From Methyloprofundus sp. (lineage in GTDB: Bacteria; Pseudomonadota; Gammaproteobacteria; Methylococcales; Methylomonadaceae): a stretch of 64,000 nucleotides of DNA. How positions within the stretch are numbered: position 1 is the first letter of the stretch; each line of letters begins with the position of its first letter. Made by a program: the position numbers and the translations under genes. The stretch lies in NCBI GenBank assembly GCA_016592635.1, contig AP023240.1, positions 2,025,630 to 2,089,629 of the forward strand. Reading direction: 5' to 3'. The notes beneath the pieces are model-generated. The model worked only from the letters and a program-made list of their open reading frames with translations, was not told where the DNA came from and ran no database searches. This document shows, one piece after another, positions 1 through 8,328 of this stretch.

Positions 1-302
1 CCTGTTTCTAAATGCTGCAAGCGCGCATTAATATCTGCATAAATATTCTGCTGGCGCTTTTTTAAGTTGTTAATTTCATGGTTTTGTTGCTCAACCAACC
101 CACGCAACTGCTGTACTTCAGTTTTTAAACTATCAATACGACCAAGCATCTGCAACATCGGCTGGTTAGAGGGCGCTCGCCCTACATAAGAAGCCCCATT
201 TGCATAGCTAGAGTTGTTAATAATCGGTGGTAATGGCCGAGTCTCAGCATAAGCCAAATTAACACTAGTGATAACCAACACGACACACAATAATTTTTGC
301 AT
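1..302 (-). CDS. cpoB: Cell division coordinator CpoB (YbgF), N-terminal part, cut by window edge
   Basis: Reading the minus strand from an ATG at 302 gives a signal peptide (MQKLLCVVLVITSVNLAYA) followed by a linker and then a coiled-coil segment rich in Gln and Leu (LKTEVQQLRGLVEQQNHEI), which is the usual N-terminal trimerisation helix of CpoB/YbgF. The ATG shares one base with the pal stop codon (TAATG), so the two are translationally coupled. CpoB is a periplasmic protein that links Tol-Pal constriction to peptidoglycan synthesis. Only about 100 codons are in the window; the C-terminal TPR domain expected in the family lies beyond position 1. Position after pal in a tol-pal operon makes the call firm. 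Confidence 0.88.
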   Translation of the reverse strand, partial: MQKLLCVVLVITSVNLAYAETRPLPPIINNSSYANGASYVGRAPSNQPMLQMLGRIDSLKTEVQQLRGLVEQQNHEINNLKKRQQNIYADINARLQHLET

Positions 303-883
303 TATTTATATACCACTTCTACACGACGGTTAAGTGACAACGCATGATCTTCATGACCTTGTACCGCAGGCTTTTCTTCACCATAACTGACAATATCGAT
401 CTGGTTATTCATTACACCAATTAACTGTAACATTTTAAACACCGCTTTAGCTCGCTGCTCACCCAATGCGATATTATATTCACGTGTTCCCCGTTCATCC
501 GAATGTCCCTCTAGGGTAATGTGCTGATTTGGGTTGGACATTAAATAATTGGCATGTGCTTCCAAGACTACAATAAACTCTTCTAAAACCAAACTACTGT
601 CATATTCAAAATAAATGGTACGTTTAGATAAAGGACTATTAGGGTCGGAAAACTCGCCACTTTGCATTAATTGCTCTACAGCACTTAACTCACGACTACT
701 ATCCAAATCTACTTCTGCAACAGTAGCTGAATCTACGTTATAGGCATCACTCTCTGCTCCATCTGTATTCACTATAGGCGCAGCATCCTCATCTAAAAGA
801 CCTTCTTTATCAGCATCACTGGTACAGCCAGACAGCATGAAGGTAGCACATAATATTGCAATTGCTGTTCGCTTTAATTCCAT
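302..883 (-). CDS. pal: Peptidoglycan-associated lipoprotein Pal
   Basis: Outer-membrane lipoprotein of the Tol-Pal system that binds peptidoglycan and TolB. The 193-residue product has a lipoprotein signal with lipobox LSGC (Cys20), an acidic linker of about 60 residues, and an OmpA-like domain from about residue 88 to the end. The peptidoglycan-binding signature is visible as LEGHSDERGTREYN around residues 124-137, including the Asp129 and Arg134 positions expected to contact diaminopimelate. It lies between tolB and cpoB as in other gammaproteobacteria. The linker is longer and more acidic than in E. coli Pal, otherwise nothing unusual. Confidence 0.96.
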   Translation of the reverse strand: MELKRTAIAILCATFMLSGCTSDADKEGLLDEDAAPIVNTDGAESDAYNVDSATVAEVDLDSSRELSAVEQLMQSGEFSDPNSPLSKRTIYFEYDSSLVLEEFIVVLEAHANYLMSNPNQHITLEGHSDERGTREYNIALGEQRAKAVFKMLQLIGVMNNQIDIVSYGEEKPAVQGHEDHALSLNRRVEVVYK

Positions 884-934
884 ATTCTTAACTCTTTAAA
901 GTAATAAATTAATAATTTCTTATTAATAATAATC

Positions 935-986
935 GGGGGGTGAGCCTTTAGTTGGTCGTTGAGGTTCGCAAACTCACCCCAACCTA
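935..986. repeat. Palindromic intergenic repeat between tolB and pal
   Basis: A GC-rich block in otherwise AT-rich spacer. GGGGTGAG at 937-944 pairs with CTCACCCC at 973-980, and a competing pair GTTGG (951-955)/CCAAC (979-983) is nested in it. On the minus strand it has the general form of the dispersed GTAGGTTGGGGTGAG-type repeats found between genes in many proteobacteria (recognition from memory). It lies inside the tolB-pal transcription unit, so it may act on mRNA stability rather than terminate transcription. Confidence 0.5.
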
Positions 987-1006
987 CAAAACTGCGCTTC
1001 ACCTAC

Positions 1007-2317
1007 TTAATTCTGTAGGGGAGACCATGCAGGTTCGCGTACTGATCCAGATGTATTTCTTATATCTTGCTTAGTCGCGCCATCAACAGCGACCATTGCT
1101 AACAACTCTTTGTCGCCTTTACGTCGTGCATAAATAATTGTTTTCCCGTTCGGTGCAAAACTAGGCGATTCATCTAATGTGCCTTCGGTTAAGATCATAC
1201 TACTACGTTTTTCCAAGTCCAAAATCGCAATACGATAATTACCACGCAGACCTTGTACCATAGCAATCAATTTACCATCAGGCGAGAATACACCTCTTGC
1301 ATTATAATCGCCATCAAAAGTTACCCGTTCTGCGACACCTTGCCCATTACTCGCTATTATATATAGCTGTGGTCGTCTACCTCTATCGGAAGTAAACAGT
1401 ATTTGCTGACCATCAGGAGACCAGGTAGCTTCAGTATCAATTGCCCATGATTGCGTCAGCTTTCTTAACGAACGATTCGCTAAAGTCATGATATAAATAT
1501 CTGAATTACCATCCTTAGACAAAGTAAGTGCCATTTTCTGACCATCAGGTGACCAAGAAGGTGCACCATTAATACCTTTGTACTTGGCAATACTGACACG
1601 TTCACCTGAGGTCAAGGTCTGTACAAAAATCTCGGAGACTTTATTTTCAAACGACACATAGGCAATTTTATCACCTTTTGGCGACCATGCAGGTGACATA
1701 ATCGGTTCTTTTGACTGTGCTATCGAAATGGCATTTTCACCATCATAATCGGCAATATTTAAGTTATATTGCATCTGTTTATTTATATTTTCAGAACTGG
1801 TGACATAGGCAATACGGGTTGTAAAATTGCCGGTAATACCCATTAGTTTTGCATAAATCGCATTACTTAAATGATGCGCCGCCATCCGCAGAGATGCAGC
1901 TTCAACCGTTACTCGCAGACCTTTAAGCTGTTCTTTTTTATAGACATCAAACAGGCTCATTTGCACATGATATAAATTATTATCTTTTTTAATAAAGCCA
2001 ATAACCAAATAATCTTGCCCAATTGCGGCCCAGTTACGAAATTTCACATGCGCAGCACGACTCGGTTGGGTCAACATTTCAGCGCGAGCCAGTGCAGTGA
2101 AGTAACCACTACTTGCTAAATCATCACTAATAACTTGTGCAACATCAACAGGCAATTGCTCACCAAGCGGCGTGGCAAAAGCAACAACGGCTATTTTATG
2201 CGCACTTTGCACCCCTTCAGTTATCTCAATCGTTAGTTCAGCATGCAATACATAACTATAGGTTAGTATATTTAGCCATAATAAAAATAAAGAACATTTT
2301 TTTGCTAATTTAATCAC
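1007..2317 (-). CDS. tolB: Tol-Pal system protein TolB
   Basis: Periplasmic beta-propeller that binds Pal and is released by TolA. The 436 residues start with a signal peptide (about residues 1-26, ending near LHA), then an N-terminal alpha/beta domain (ITEGVQSAHKIAVVAF onward, to about 160), then the propeller with at least five visible WSPDG-type blade motifs (PAWSPKGDKIAYV, PSWSPDGQKMAL, ATWSPDGQQILF, VFSPDGKLIAMV, SFAPNGKTIIYA). Length matches the family. It is separated from tolA by a small membrane-protein gene, and from pal by a palindromic repeat. Confidence 0.97.
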   Translation of the reverse strand: MIKLAKKCSLFLLWLNILTYSYVLHAELTIEITEGVQSAHKIAVVAFATPLGEQLPVDVAQVISDDLASSGYFTALARAEMLTQPSRAAHVKFRNWAAIGQDYLVIGFIKKDNNLYHVQMSLFDVYKKEQLKGLRVTVEAASLRMAAHHLSNAIYAKLMGITGNFTTRIAYVTSSENINKQMQYNLNIADYDGENAISIAQSKEPIMSPAWSPKGDKIAYVSFENKVSEIFVQTLTSGERVSIAKYKGINGAPSWSPDGQKMALTLSKDGNSDIYIMTLANRSLRKLTQSWAIDTEATWSPDGQQILFTSDRGRRPQLYIIASNGQGVAERVTFDGDYNARGVFSPDGKLIAMVQGLRGNYRIAILDLEKRSSMILTEGTLDESPSFAPNGKTIIYARRKGDKELLAMVAVDGATKQDIRNTSGSVREPAWSPLQN

Positions 2318-2466
2318 TTTGGACTCTTTTAATTAAAAACTATTTAACAGCACTAGCGTAGGATAGTGGATAAAGTGTAATGGCTCACCTGAGCCACCCT
2401 TGTTATGTGCTGGTGACATATTTTCTTATAAGTACCCAAGCGTTTTTTTGTAGCAAAACAACAGAC

Positions 2467-2673
2467 TTATATTTTTATAAAATAGGGTAGCACTGCCAAA
2501 CAGACACCAGTAGCTACAAGCAGGTATATGTTTGTAATAAAGTATGGAAATACAAGTAAAGCAATACCGACAAAGAGTGGAGCGACTGCCCTTTGTTTTC
2601 TACCATAGGTAAAGTATCCAAGACCAATTGCCCCGAATAGCACTCCCCAAATTAGTAATGATGTATCTTCCAT
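2467..2673 (-). CDS. Small membrane protein, unknown function, between tolA and tolB
   Basis: A 68-residue product made almost only of hydrophobic segments: about residues 6-22 (LLIWGVLFGAIGLGYF), 30-47 and 50-66, broken by a short basic turn YGRKQR. It is likely an inner-membrane protein with two or three helices. A Shine-Dalgarno-like AAGGG lies about 12 bases before the ATG. It has the same strand and direction as the tol genes, with a 57-base gap to the tolA stop and a 149-base gap to tolB. I do not recognise a named family. Its place inside a tol-pal operon suggests, but does not show, a link to the cell envelope. Confidence 0.7.
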   Translation of the reverse strand: MEDTSLLIWGVLFGAIGLGYFTYGRKQRAVAPLFVGIALLVFPYFITNIYLLVATGVCLAVLPYFIKI

Positions 2674-2730
2674 TTCAATTTTTACCCTTTAATTATATTT
2701 AACACATAACAGAATATACCCTACATTTAT

Positions 2731-3684
2731 CTATTCAGGTGCAAATACAAAAGTAGAACTTCTAAATTGCTTAAAAACTTGTGGATCAGTAGGCACAGGC
2801 AAAGGCGAAGCTTTGTATACTGCACGCTCTGCCGAGGCATCAAATATTTGATTGCCACTACTGTTAACAACAATAACTTGCATAACATCTCCACTAGGAA
2901 TTAAGTCCACTCTAATAGTACAGCGTAATTTGTCTGATACAGTGCTCGGTCGATTCCAATTTTGTTCTATTTTTTGTCCAATCAATGCTTTAGCATCTGC
3001 TGTAGCTTGTGCCGCAATTTTAGCATTTTCGGCTCGTACTCGGTCTGCTGCTTGTTTTGCCGCTGCTATCTTTGCCTTTTCGGCTTGCGCTCGCCTATTC
3101 TGCTCCTCGACAATTTTTTGTTGCTTGGCAGCCGCTATGCGTTCTTGTTCTTGCTTAGCAGCGTCCGCTTTACGTTTTGCAGTGGCCACTCGCTCTGCTT
3201 CAACTGCACGCTTTTTCTCTAACAAGCGTTGCTGCTCATCAGCCAAACGTTGCTGTTTGATTTTTTGTTGTTTTTGCTTTTCTAAGGCAATTTGCTTTTT
3301 AACAGCTTGTAATTTTTGCTGCTCTTTTTTAGCAGTTGCTTTACGCTTTGCAGCCTGTTTTTTGGCTTTTTTCTCTGCGCGTTTCCGTTTTGCTTCTGCT
3401 TTTTTTAAGCGTAACTTTTGCTGTTTTATTTGCTGATCAAAATCATCCTGCTTTTGTTGTTGCAACTGGCGTTTAGTTGTTTGTGCTTGTTTTAATTCTA
3501 ATGCTTTTGCAGTCACCAAATTCTCATCTAAAATAGACGCTTTGATGATTTCAGGGACTTCAATCTGCTTTTTAATAACAGGCTGCTGTTCGTCAGTATA
3601 GTTAAGTGCAAAAAGCCCCACAATAGCCAAGTGCATGCTTAAGGCAAAGATAAAAGCCAATGTATATTTGGGTAAACTATTCAC
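2731..3684 (-). CDS. tolA: Cell envelope integrity protein TolA
   Basis: Inner-membrane protein that spans the periplasm and transmits energy from TolQR to TolB-Pal. The 317 residues show one N-terminal transmembrane helix (about 9-27), a long Lys/Ala/Gln/Glu-rich helical domain (about 60-225, with repeats such as KKAEAKRKRAEKKAKK), and a compact C-terminal domain (about 227-317) with the two cysteine-poor strands typical of TolA III (GDVMQVIVVNSSGNQIFD). Start overlaps the tolR stop by 8 bases. Codon composition of the repeat region creates a spurious open frame on the other strand. Confidence 0.94.
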   Translation of the reverse strand: MNSLPKYTLAFIFALSMHLAIVGLFALNYTDEQQPVIKKQIEVPEIIKASILDENLVTAKALELKQAQTTKRQLQQQKQDDFDQQIKQQKLRLKKAEAKRKRAEKKAKKQAAKRKATAKKEQQKLQAVKKQIALEKQKQQKIKQQRLADEQQRLLEKKRAVEAERVATAKRKADAAKQEQERIAAAKQQKIVEEQNRRAQAEKAKIAAAKQAADRVRAENAKIAAQATADAKALIGQKIEQNWNRPSTVSDKLRCTIRVDLIPSGDVMQVIVVNSSGNQIFDASAERAVYKASPLPVPTDPQVFKQFRSSTFVFAPE

Positions 3685-4111
3685 TGCTTGCTGCTTCCGT
3701 CATCAAACCGACATTAGGTATACCAGACTCTTTTAAACCAGCCATTACCGATACCACTTTGCCATAAGCTACTTGTTGATCGCCACGGATATAAACTTGC
3801 GTTGTTGGTTTGTTTTTGCGTACCGCAGCCGTTAACAATAAAAGATCACCGGCACTGACAGGTTCCTCATCCTCACCATTACCTAAATCAATAAAATACT
3901 GCCCGTTTTTATCAACAGTGATAATAATAGGGGTTGGCATATTTTCCTGATCAATAACTTTAGTATCAGCCTGTGGTAAATCCACATCCACCCCAGATTG
4001 AATCAAAGGTGCAGTAATCATAAAAATAATCAGAAGTACCAACGTGACATCAATATAAGGGACAACATTAATCTCGGCCATTGGTTTTCTGCGTCGGTTA
4101 CGCCGGCTCAT
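3677..4111 (-). CDS. tolR: Tol-Pal system protein TolR (ExbD family)
   Basis: Component of the proton-driven TolQR motor. 144 residues: a basic cytoplasmic tip (MSRRNRRRKP), one transmembrane helix at about 17-37 containing the proton-carrying aspartate (YIDVTLVLL, Asp21), and a periplasmic domain with the usual VDVDLPQ start and a C-terminal amphipathic end (VMAGLKESGIPNVGLMTE). Overlaps tolQ by 4 bases (ATGA type) and tolA by 8, so all three are co-translated. Confidence 0.96.
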   Translation of the reverse strand: MSRRNRRRKPMAEINVVPYIDVTLVLLIIFMITAPLIQSGVDVDLPQADTKVIDQENMPTPIIITVDKNGQYFIDLGNGEDEEPVSAGDLLLLTAAVRKNKPTTQVYIRGDQQVAYGKVVSVMAGLKESGIPNVGLMTEAASSE

Positions 4112-4785
4112 TTTGTATGCGCCTGCCTTTGTAACAACACCACAAACTCTTCAACAAATAACTCATAACGCCCGGTTAAACGTTCAATGCGTGTAGAGAA
4201 GCGATTATAAGCAACTACAGCAGGAATAGCAGCAAATAAGCCAATCGCTGTTGCAACCAGTGCTTCAGCAATACCTGGAGCCACTTGTGCCAAAGTTGCT
4301 TGTTTTGTTGATGATAATGAACGAAATGAATTCATAATGCCCCAAACAGTCCCAAATAAACCGACATAAGGACTCGTTGACCCCACCGTTGCTAAAAATG
4401 GCAAGCTTTCATCTAATCTATCTAATTCACGTGATAATTCTATATGCATAGCACGTTGCGCATTGTCTACTTTTTCCTTTGCTTGCACTCCTGTTACTTT
4501 ATGCATACGTGAAAATTCTTTATAACCTGCAATAAAAATTTTCTCCAAGCCTTGCGGCGGCTCCTCAGTATCAATAATTTGCTGATATAGACTACTTAAA
4601 TCACCACCTGACCAAAACTTGGCTTCGAACTGTTCAGTTTGTTGAAAGGCAATTTTTAATTCTTTACGTTTATTAAAAATAAAGGTCCAAGAGGCAATGG
4701 ATGCCACTAACAAAATAAGCATCACCAGTTGCACCACTAAACTGGCTTGGGTAATTAAATAGAAAATGGATAAATCGTTATTCAT
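4108..4785 (-). CDS. tolQ: Tol-Pal system protein TolQ (ExbB/MotA family)
   Basis: Channel-forming subunit of the TolQR motor in the inner membrane. 225 residues with three hydrophobic helices, at about 14-36, 127-150 and 170-192. The conserved MotA/TolQ/ExbB stretch is clear (SLPFLATVGSTSPYVGLFGTVWGIM, shown here only in part by its key residues Gly-Leu-Phe-Gly-Thr-Val-Trp-Gly). Overlaps the ybgC stop by 8 bases and tolR by 4. Confidence 0.96.
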   Translation of the reverse strand: MNNDLSIFYLITQASLVVQLVMLILLVASIASWTFIFNKRKELKIAFQQTEQFEAKFWSGGDLSSLYQQIIDTEEPPQGLEKIFIAGYKEFSRMHKVTGVQAKEKVDNAQRAMHIELSRELDRLDESLPFLATVGSTSPYVGLFGTVWGIMNSFRSLSSTKQATLAQVAPGIAEALVATAIGLFAAIPAVVAYNRFSTRIERLTGRYELFVEEFVVLLQRQAHTK

Positions 4786-5182
4786 TATTTAAGGCTTGCT
4801 TTAAAAAATCGGGAATCAATTTTGGCCGCATGGTTGCGGCATCTAAACAGGCAATGCGTATGGTAGCCGTACTAAGCCTGTCATCTGCACGGGTAATAGT
4901 TTGCTCAAACGTTAAACTAGCACTTCTTACTAAACTTAGGCCGGCAGTGACATTAATCAAGTCATTAAATTTAGCAGGCTGTAAATAATCAACTTGTACT
5001 GAACGCACTACAAAAATGACCGCGTGTTCGGCAATTAGTTGATCCTGCTCAAACCCCATATCACGTAACATTTCGGTACGTGCTCGCTCATAAAACTTTA
5101 AATAGTTTGCATAAAATACCACACCACCTGCATCGGTATCTTCATAATAAACACGTACTGGCCAGTTAAAATTTTTCTTCAT
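4778..5182 (-). CDS. ybgC: Acyl-CoA thioesterase YbgC
   Basis: Hot-dog fold thioesterase, first gene of the tol-pal operon in gammaproteobacteria. The 134-residue product has the family active-site segment near the N-terminus (YYEDTDAGGVVFYANYLKFYE), with Asp17 as the expected catalytic acid and the Gly-Gly-Val-Val-Phe-Tyr-Ala-Asn-Tyr helix after it. It is cytoplasmic and acts on acyl-CoA or acyl-ACP, probably in phospholipid metabolism next to the Tol complex. The ATG follows the ruvB stop by 43 bases. Confidence 0.94.
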   Translation of the reverse strand: MKKNFNWPVRVYYEDTDAGGVVFYANYLKFYERARTEMLRDMGFEQDQLIAEHAVIFVVRSVQVDYLQPAKFNDLINVTAGLSLVRSASLTFEQTITRADDRLSTATIRIACLDAATMRPKLIPDFLKQALNNE

Positions 5183-5225
5183 ATTATCAAATATTCATAA
5201 AAAGTAGGGTAAGCAACGCAAGCGA

Positions 5226-6251
5226 TCAATCCTCAACCTCATCCACAAGCTTAGGAGCCTTTAATCCAAAATGCTCATAGGTTTTTCCTGTTACCACACG
5301 ACCTCTTGGGGTACGCATAATAAACCCTTGTTGAATTAAATACGGTTCCAATACCTCTTCAATCGTCCCCCGCTCTTCACTAATTGCTGCAGCTAAGGTA
5401 TCTAAACCAACAGGCCCACCCGAAAAGTTATCCATAATTGTCTGCAATAAGCGTCGATCCAACTCATCAAAACCACAATGATCTACCTTTAACATACTTA
5501 AAGCTTGTTGGGCGATCCCTTGACTAATTTTGCCATCTGCTTTTACTTCGGCATAATCACGCACTCTGCGTAATAAACGATTAGCAATACGTGGCGTACC
5601 ACGTGAACGTCTGGCAATTTCTTCTGCGCCTTGCTGCTCAATGTGGATTTTTAATACTCCAGCAGAACGACTGACCACTTCGGTTAACTCGGCGACTGAA
5701 TAAAATTGCAAACGCTGAATAATACCAAAACGGTCACGTAATGGTGAGGTTAATAAGCCTGCCCGAGTGGTTGCCCCAATCAAAGTAAAAGGCGGTAAAT
5801 CCAGCTTAATTGACCTTGCGGCAGGGCCTTCACCAATCATAATATCGATTTGGTAATCTTCCATAGCTGGATAAAGGATCTCCTCCACCATCGGGCTTAG
5901 ACGGTGAATCTCGTCAATAAACAATACATCATGTGCTTCTAAGTTGGTCAATAACGCAGCTAAATCTCCTGCTTTATCCAAAATAGGACCTGATGTTTGC
6001 CGTAAATTCACGTGCATTTCATTGGCTATGATATTAGCTAAGGTTGTTTTACCCAAGCCTGGCGGACCAAATATTAAAACATGATCTAATGCTTCTTTAC
6101 GTGCAGTGGCCGCCTGGATAAAAACTTCCATCTGATCACATAGGGCTTGCTGCCCAATATAATCTTGCAAGGTTTTAGGACGGATGGCTCGGTCTTGACG
6201 TTCTTCGTCTGTTTGACCATTCGCACTGATCACTCTATCGGTTTCTATCAT
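5226..6251 (-). CDS. ruvB: Holliday junction branch migration helicase RuvB
   Basis: Hexameric AAA+ motor that drives branch migration with RuvA. 341 residues: Walker [10 protein letters not shown] (62-70), Walker B with DEIH (113-116), sensor-1 region [10 protein letters not shown] and the arginine finger region RDRFG, followed by the C-terminal winged-helix DNA-binding domain ending in [16 protein letters not shown]. Start abuts the ruvA stop (6251/6252). Entirely typical. Confidence 0.98.
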   Translation of the reverse strand: MIETDRVISANGQTDEERQDRAIRPKTLQDYIGQQALCDQMEVFIQAATARKEALDHVLIFGPPGLGKTTLANIIANEMHVNLRQTSGPILDKAGDLAALLTNLEAHDVLFIDEIHRLSPMVEEILYPAMEDYQIDIMIGEGPAARSIKLDLPPFTLIGATTRAGLLTSPLRDRFGIIQRLQFYSVAELTEVVSRSAGVLKIHIEQQGAEEIARRSRGTPRIANRLLRRVRDYAEVKADGKISQGIAQQALSMLKVDHCGFDELDRRLLQTIMDNFSGGPVGLDTLAAAISEERGTIEEVLEPYLIQQGFIMRTPRGRVVTGKTYEHFGLKAPKLVDEVED

Positions 6252-6860
6252 TTACGATATTTTTCCCTGCAAAGCCAAACGGATAATTTCTTCACAACTT
6301 TTATCTTCTTGAGCAATATTCTGCACCATTTTGCTTGCTTCGGCAGGTTTATAACCCAAAGCACATAAAGCACTTATTGCTTCTTGTTTTGCATTACTTC
6401 GTAGCGCAGCACTGTCACCATCAGATACAGTACTGGCATCAGCAGCTGATTCACTTAGTTTAGGTAACTTATCGCGCATTTCAATAATCAAACGTTCAGC
6501 CGTTTTCTTACCAACACCAGGCAAACGTACCAAAGCAGCGGTATCATTATCCATAATACAACGCTGAAATTCATCAACACTTTGCCCTGATAAAATCGTC
6601 AGTGCCAACTTAGGACCGACACCATTCACCTTAATTAAGCTGCGAAACATCACCCGGTCTGCTTGAGTCGAAAAACCAAATAGAATGTGTGCATCATCTC
6701 TTATCACCAGATGAGTATGTAACATGACACTCTCACCCATAGCAGGCAAGTCATAAAATGTGGTCATGGGAGCTTCCACTTCATAGCCTACACCTTGTAC
6801 ATCCAACACTAACAATGGCGGTGTTTTAGCGACTAAGTTACCCCGTAAAAAACCAATCAA
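6252..6860 (-). CDS. ruvA: Holliday junction DNA helicase subunit RuvA
   Basis: Tetrameric junction-binding protein. 202 residues with an N-terminal OB fold (MIGFLRGNLVAKTPP, VQGVGYEVEAP), two helix-hairpin-helix motifs (LIKVNGVGPKLALTIL and LVRLPGVGKKTAERLIIEM), an acidic/Ser-rich linker, and the mobile C-terminal domain III (EAISALCALGYKPAEASKMV) that binds RuvB. The ATG overlaps the ruvC stop by 4 bases. Confidence 0.98.
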   Translation of the reverse strand: MIGFLRGNLVAKTPPLLVLDVQGVGYEVEAPMTTFYDLPAMGESVMLHTHLVIRDDAHILFGFSTQADRVMFRSLIKVNGVGPKLALTILSGQSVDEFQRCIMDNDTAALVRLPGVGKKTAERLIIEMRDKLPKLSESAADASTVSDGDSAALRSNAKQEAISALCALGYKPAEASKMVQNIAQEDKSCEEIIRLALQGKIS

Positions 6861-7357
6861 GATGGCACTCCTTTATTTATGCGGCGCTGGGTTTGTTGAA
6901 AATTGGAATGGCATAAGCTAATCCCTAAAGCATCACTGGCATCAATTTGCAATTCACCGGTAATACCTAATAAAATTTTTACCATTTGTTGTACTTGTAA
7001 TTTATCTGCGGAACCTTTGCCAACGACTGCTTGTTTCACTTGCCGTGCCGCATATTCGAAAACAGGTATATCAAATAACTGCACCGCACAAATTGCTGCG
7101 CCTCGTGCTTGGCCTAGTTTTAGCGCAGAATCGGCATTTTTATGCATAAATACTTGTTCAATCGCCATTTCGGTTGGTTGATATTCTTCAACTACATCAC
7201 TAATGCCCGCAAATATCTGTTTCAAGCGCATCGGAAAATCATCTCCCTTAATACGCAAACAGCCACTGGCTACATATTGATAGCCAGTGGCTGTTTCATC
7301 TATTACCCCGAACCCGGTCAAACGCGAGCCAGGGTCTATCCCTAAAATTCTAGCCAC
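6857..7357 (-). CDS. ruvC: Holliday junction resolvase RuvC
   Basis: Dimeric endonuclease that cuts Holliday junctions. 166 residues; acidic active-site residues are visible in GIDPGSRLTGFG (Asp7), AIEQVF (Glu68) and DASDALGI (two Asp near 138-141). Four-base overlap with ruvA and a 3-base gap to the yebC stop place it in a yebC-ruvC-ruvA-ruvB unit, an order known from many gammaproteobacteria. Confidence 0.98.
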   Translation of the reverse strand: MARILGIDPGSRLTGFGVIDETATGYQYVASGCLRIKGDDFPMRLKQIFAGISDVVEEYQPTEMAIEQVFMHKNADSALKLGQARGAAICAVQLFDIPVFEYAARQVKQAVVGKGSADKLQVQQMVKILLGITGELQIDASDALGISLCHSNFQQTQRRINKGVPS

Positions 7358-7360
7358 GTA

Positions 7361-8110
7361 TTATAATTCTTCCAATTGTGTCATCACTTCTGCACTGATA
7401 TCAGCATTAGAATAGACGCTTTGTACATCATCCAAGTCCTCCAAAGCATCAACTAAGCGTAATACTTTTTCAGCATCTTTTACATTTAACTCAGTTTGTA
7501 CATCAGCCAGCATAGTTACTTCCGCATTTTCCGATTCAAAACCAGCAGCAACCATGGCATCTTTTACATTTAAATAGTCATCAGCATTGGTCATTACGTC
7601 AATTGAACCATCATCATTATTCACTACATCATCCGCTCCTGCTTCTAAAGCGGCTTCCATAACAGCATCTTCATCAACTCCGTTTGCATAGCTGATAATA
7701 CCCACTTTATTAAACATGTAAGCAACCGAGCCATCGGTACCTAAATTTCCGCCTGCTTTTGAAAAGGCATGCCGCACTTCGGCTACGGTACGATTACGGT
7801 TATCAGTCAAACAATCAACTAATACCGCGATTCCACCTGGCCCATAGCCTTCATAACGCACTTCTTCATAGTTGACACCATCCATATTGCCAGTGGCTTT
7901 TTTAATGGTATTATCGACAGTATCACGCTTCATATTAGCACCGAGTGCCTTATCGATGGCAGAGCGTAAGCTAGGGTTATTAGCTGGATCACCACCGTTT
8001 TTTGCAGCAACGGTAATTTCACGAATCAGCTTGGTAAATAATTTGCCACGTTTCGCATCTTGACCCGCTTTACGATGTTTTATATTTGCCCACTTACTAT
8101 GTCCTGCCAT
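7361..8110 (-). CDS. yebC: YebC/PmpR family protein
   Basis: 249 residues starting [23 protein letters not shown], the diagnostic YebC N-terminus; then the ring-forming domain ([23 protein letters not shown]) and an acidic C-terminal domain. Family members bind DNA as regulators (PmpR) and, more recently described, act on ribosomes stalled at proline stretches. Sits just before ruvC, with which it is probably co-transcribed. The ATG is at the head of the minus-strand block, opposite to the Hpt/HD-GYP gene. Confidence 0.95.
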   Translation of the reverse strand: MAGHSKWANIKHRKAGQDAKRGKLFTKLIREITVAAKNGGDPANNPSLRSAIDKALGANMKRDTVDNTIKKATGNMDGVNYEEVRYEGYGPGGIAVLVDCLTDNRNRTVAEVRHAFSKAGGNLGTDGSVAYMFNKVGIISYANGVDEDAVMEAALEAGADDVVNNDDGSIDVMTNADDYLNVKDAMVAAGFESENAEVTMLADVQTELNVKDAEKVLRLVDALEDLDDVQSVYSNADISAEVMTQLEEL

Positions 8111-8328
8111 GTTGTCTCTCTAAAATGCTTTAAATTTGATTAACTTAATTTTAGCATTATGTCTTAAAGTTATCGAATGAATCTAGTATTTTTGGGCAAT
8201 CGAGGGGACTGCTACTCCTACATATTATTAGACATTAATACATGCCTTGATAAAAATGAGTAAATTCCAGACTAATAACAAGTTACAATATCTTTAGATA
8301 ACTTAAAGAGCGCGTACCAAATATCAAG

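Noticed and set aside
2852..3436. Cys/Phe/Ala-rich ORF of 194 codons on the plus strand, antisense to tolA
   Set aside because: It is the reverse reading of the Lys/Ala/Gln-rich TolA domain, whose codon bias removes stop codons on the other strand. Composition is unnatural.
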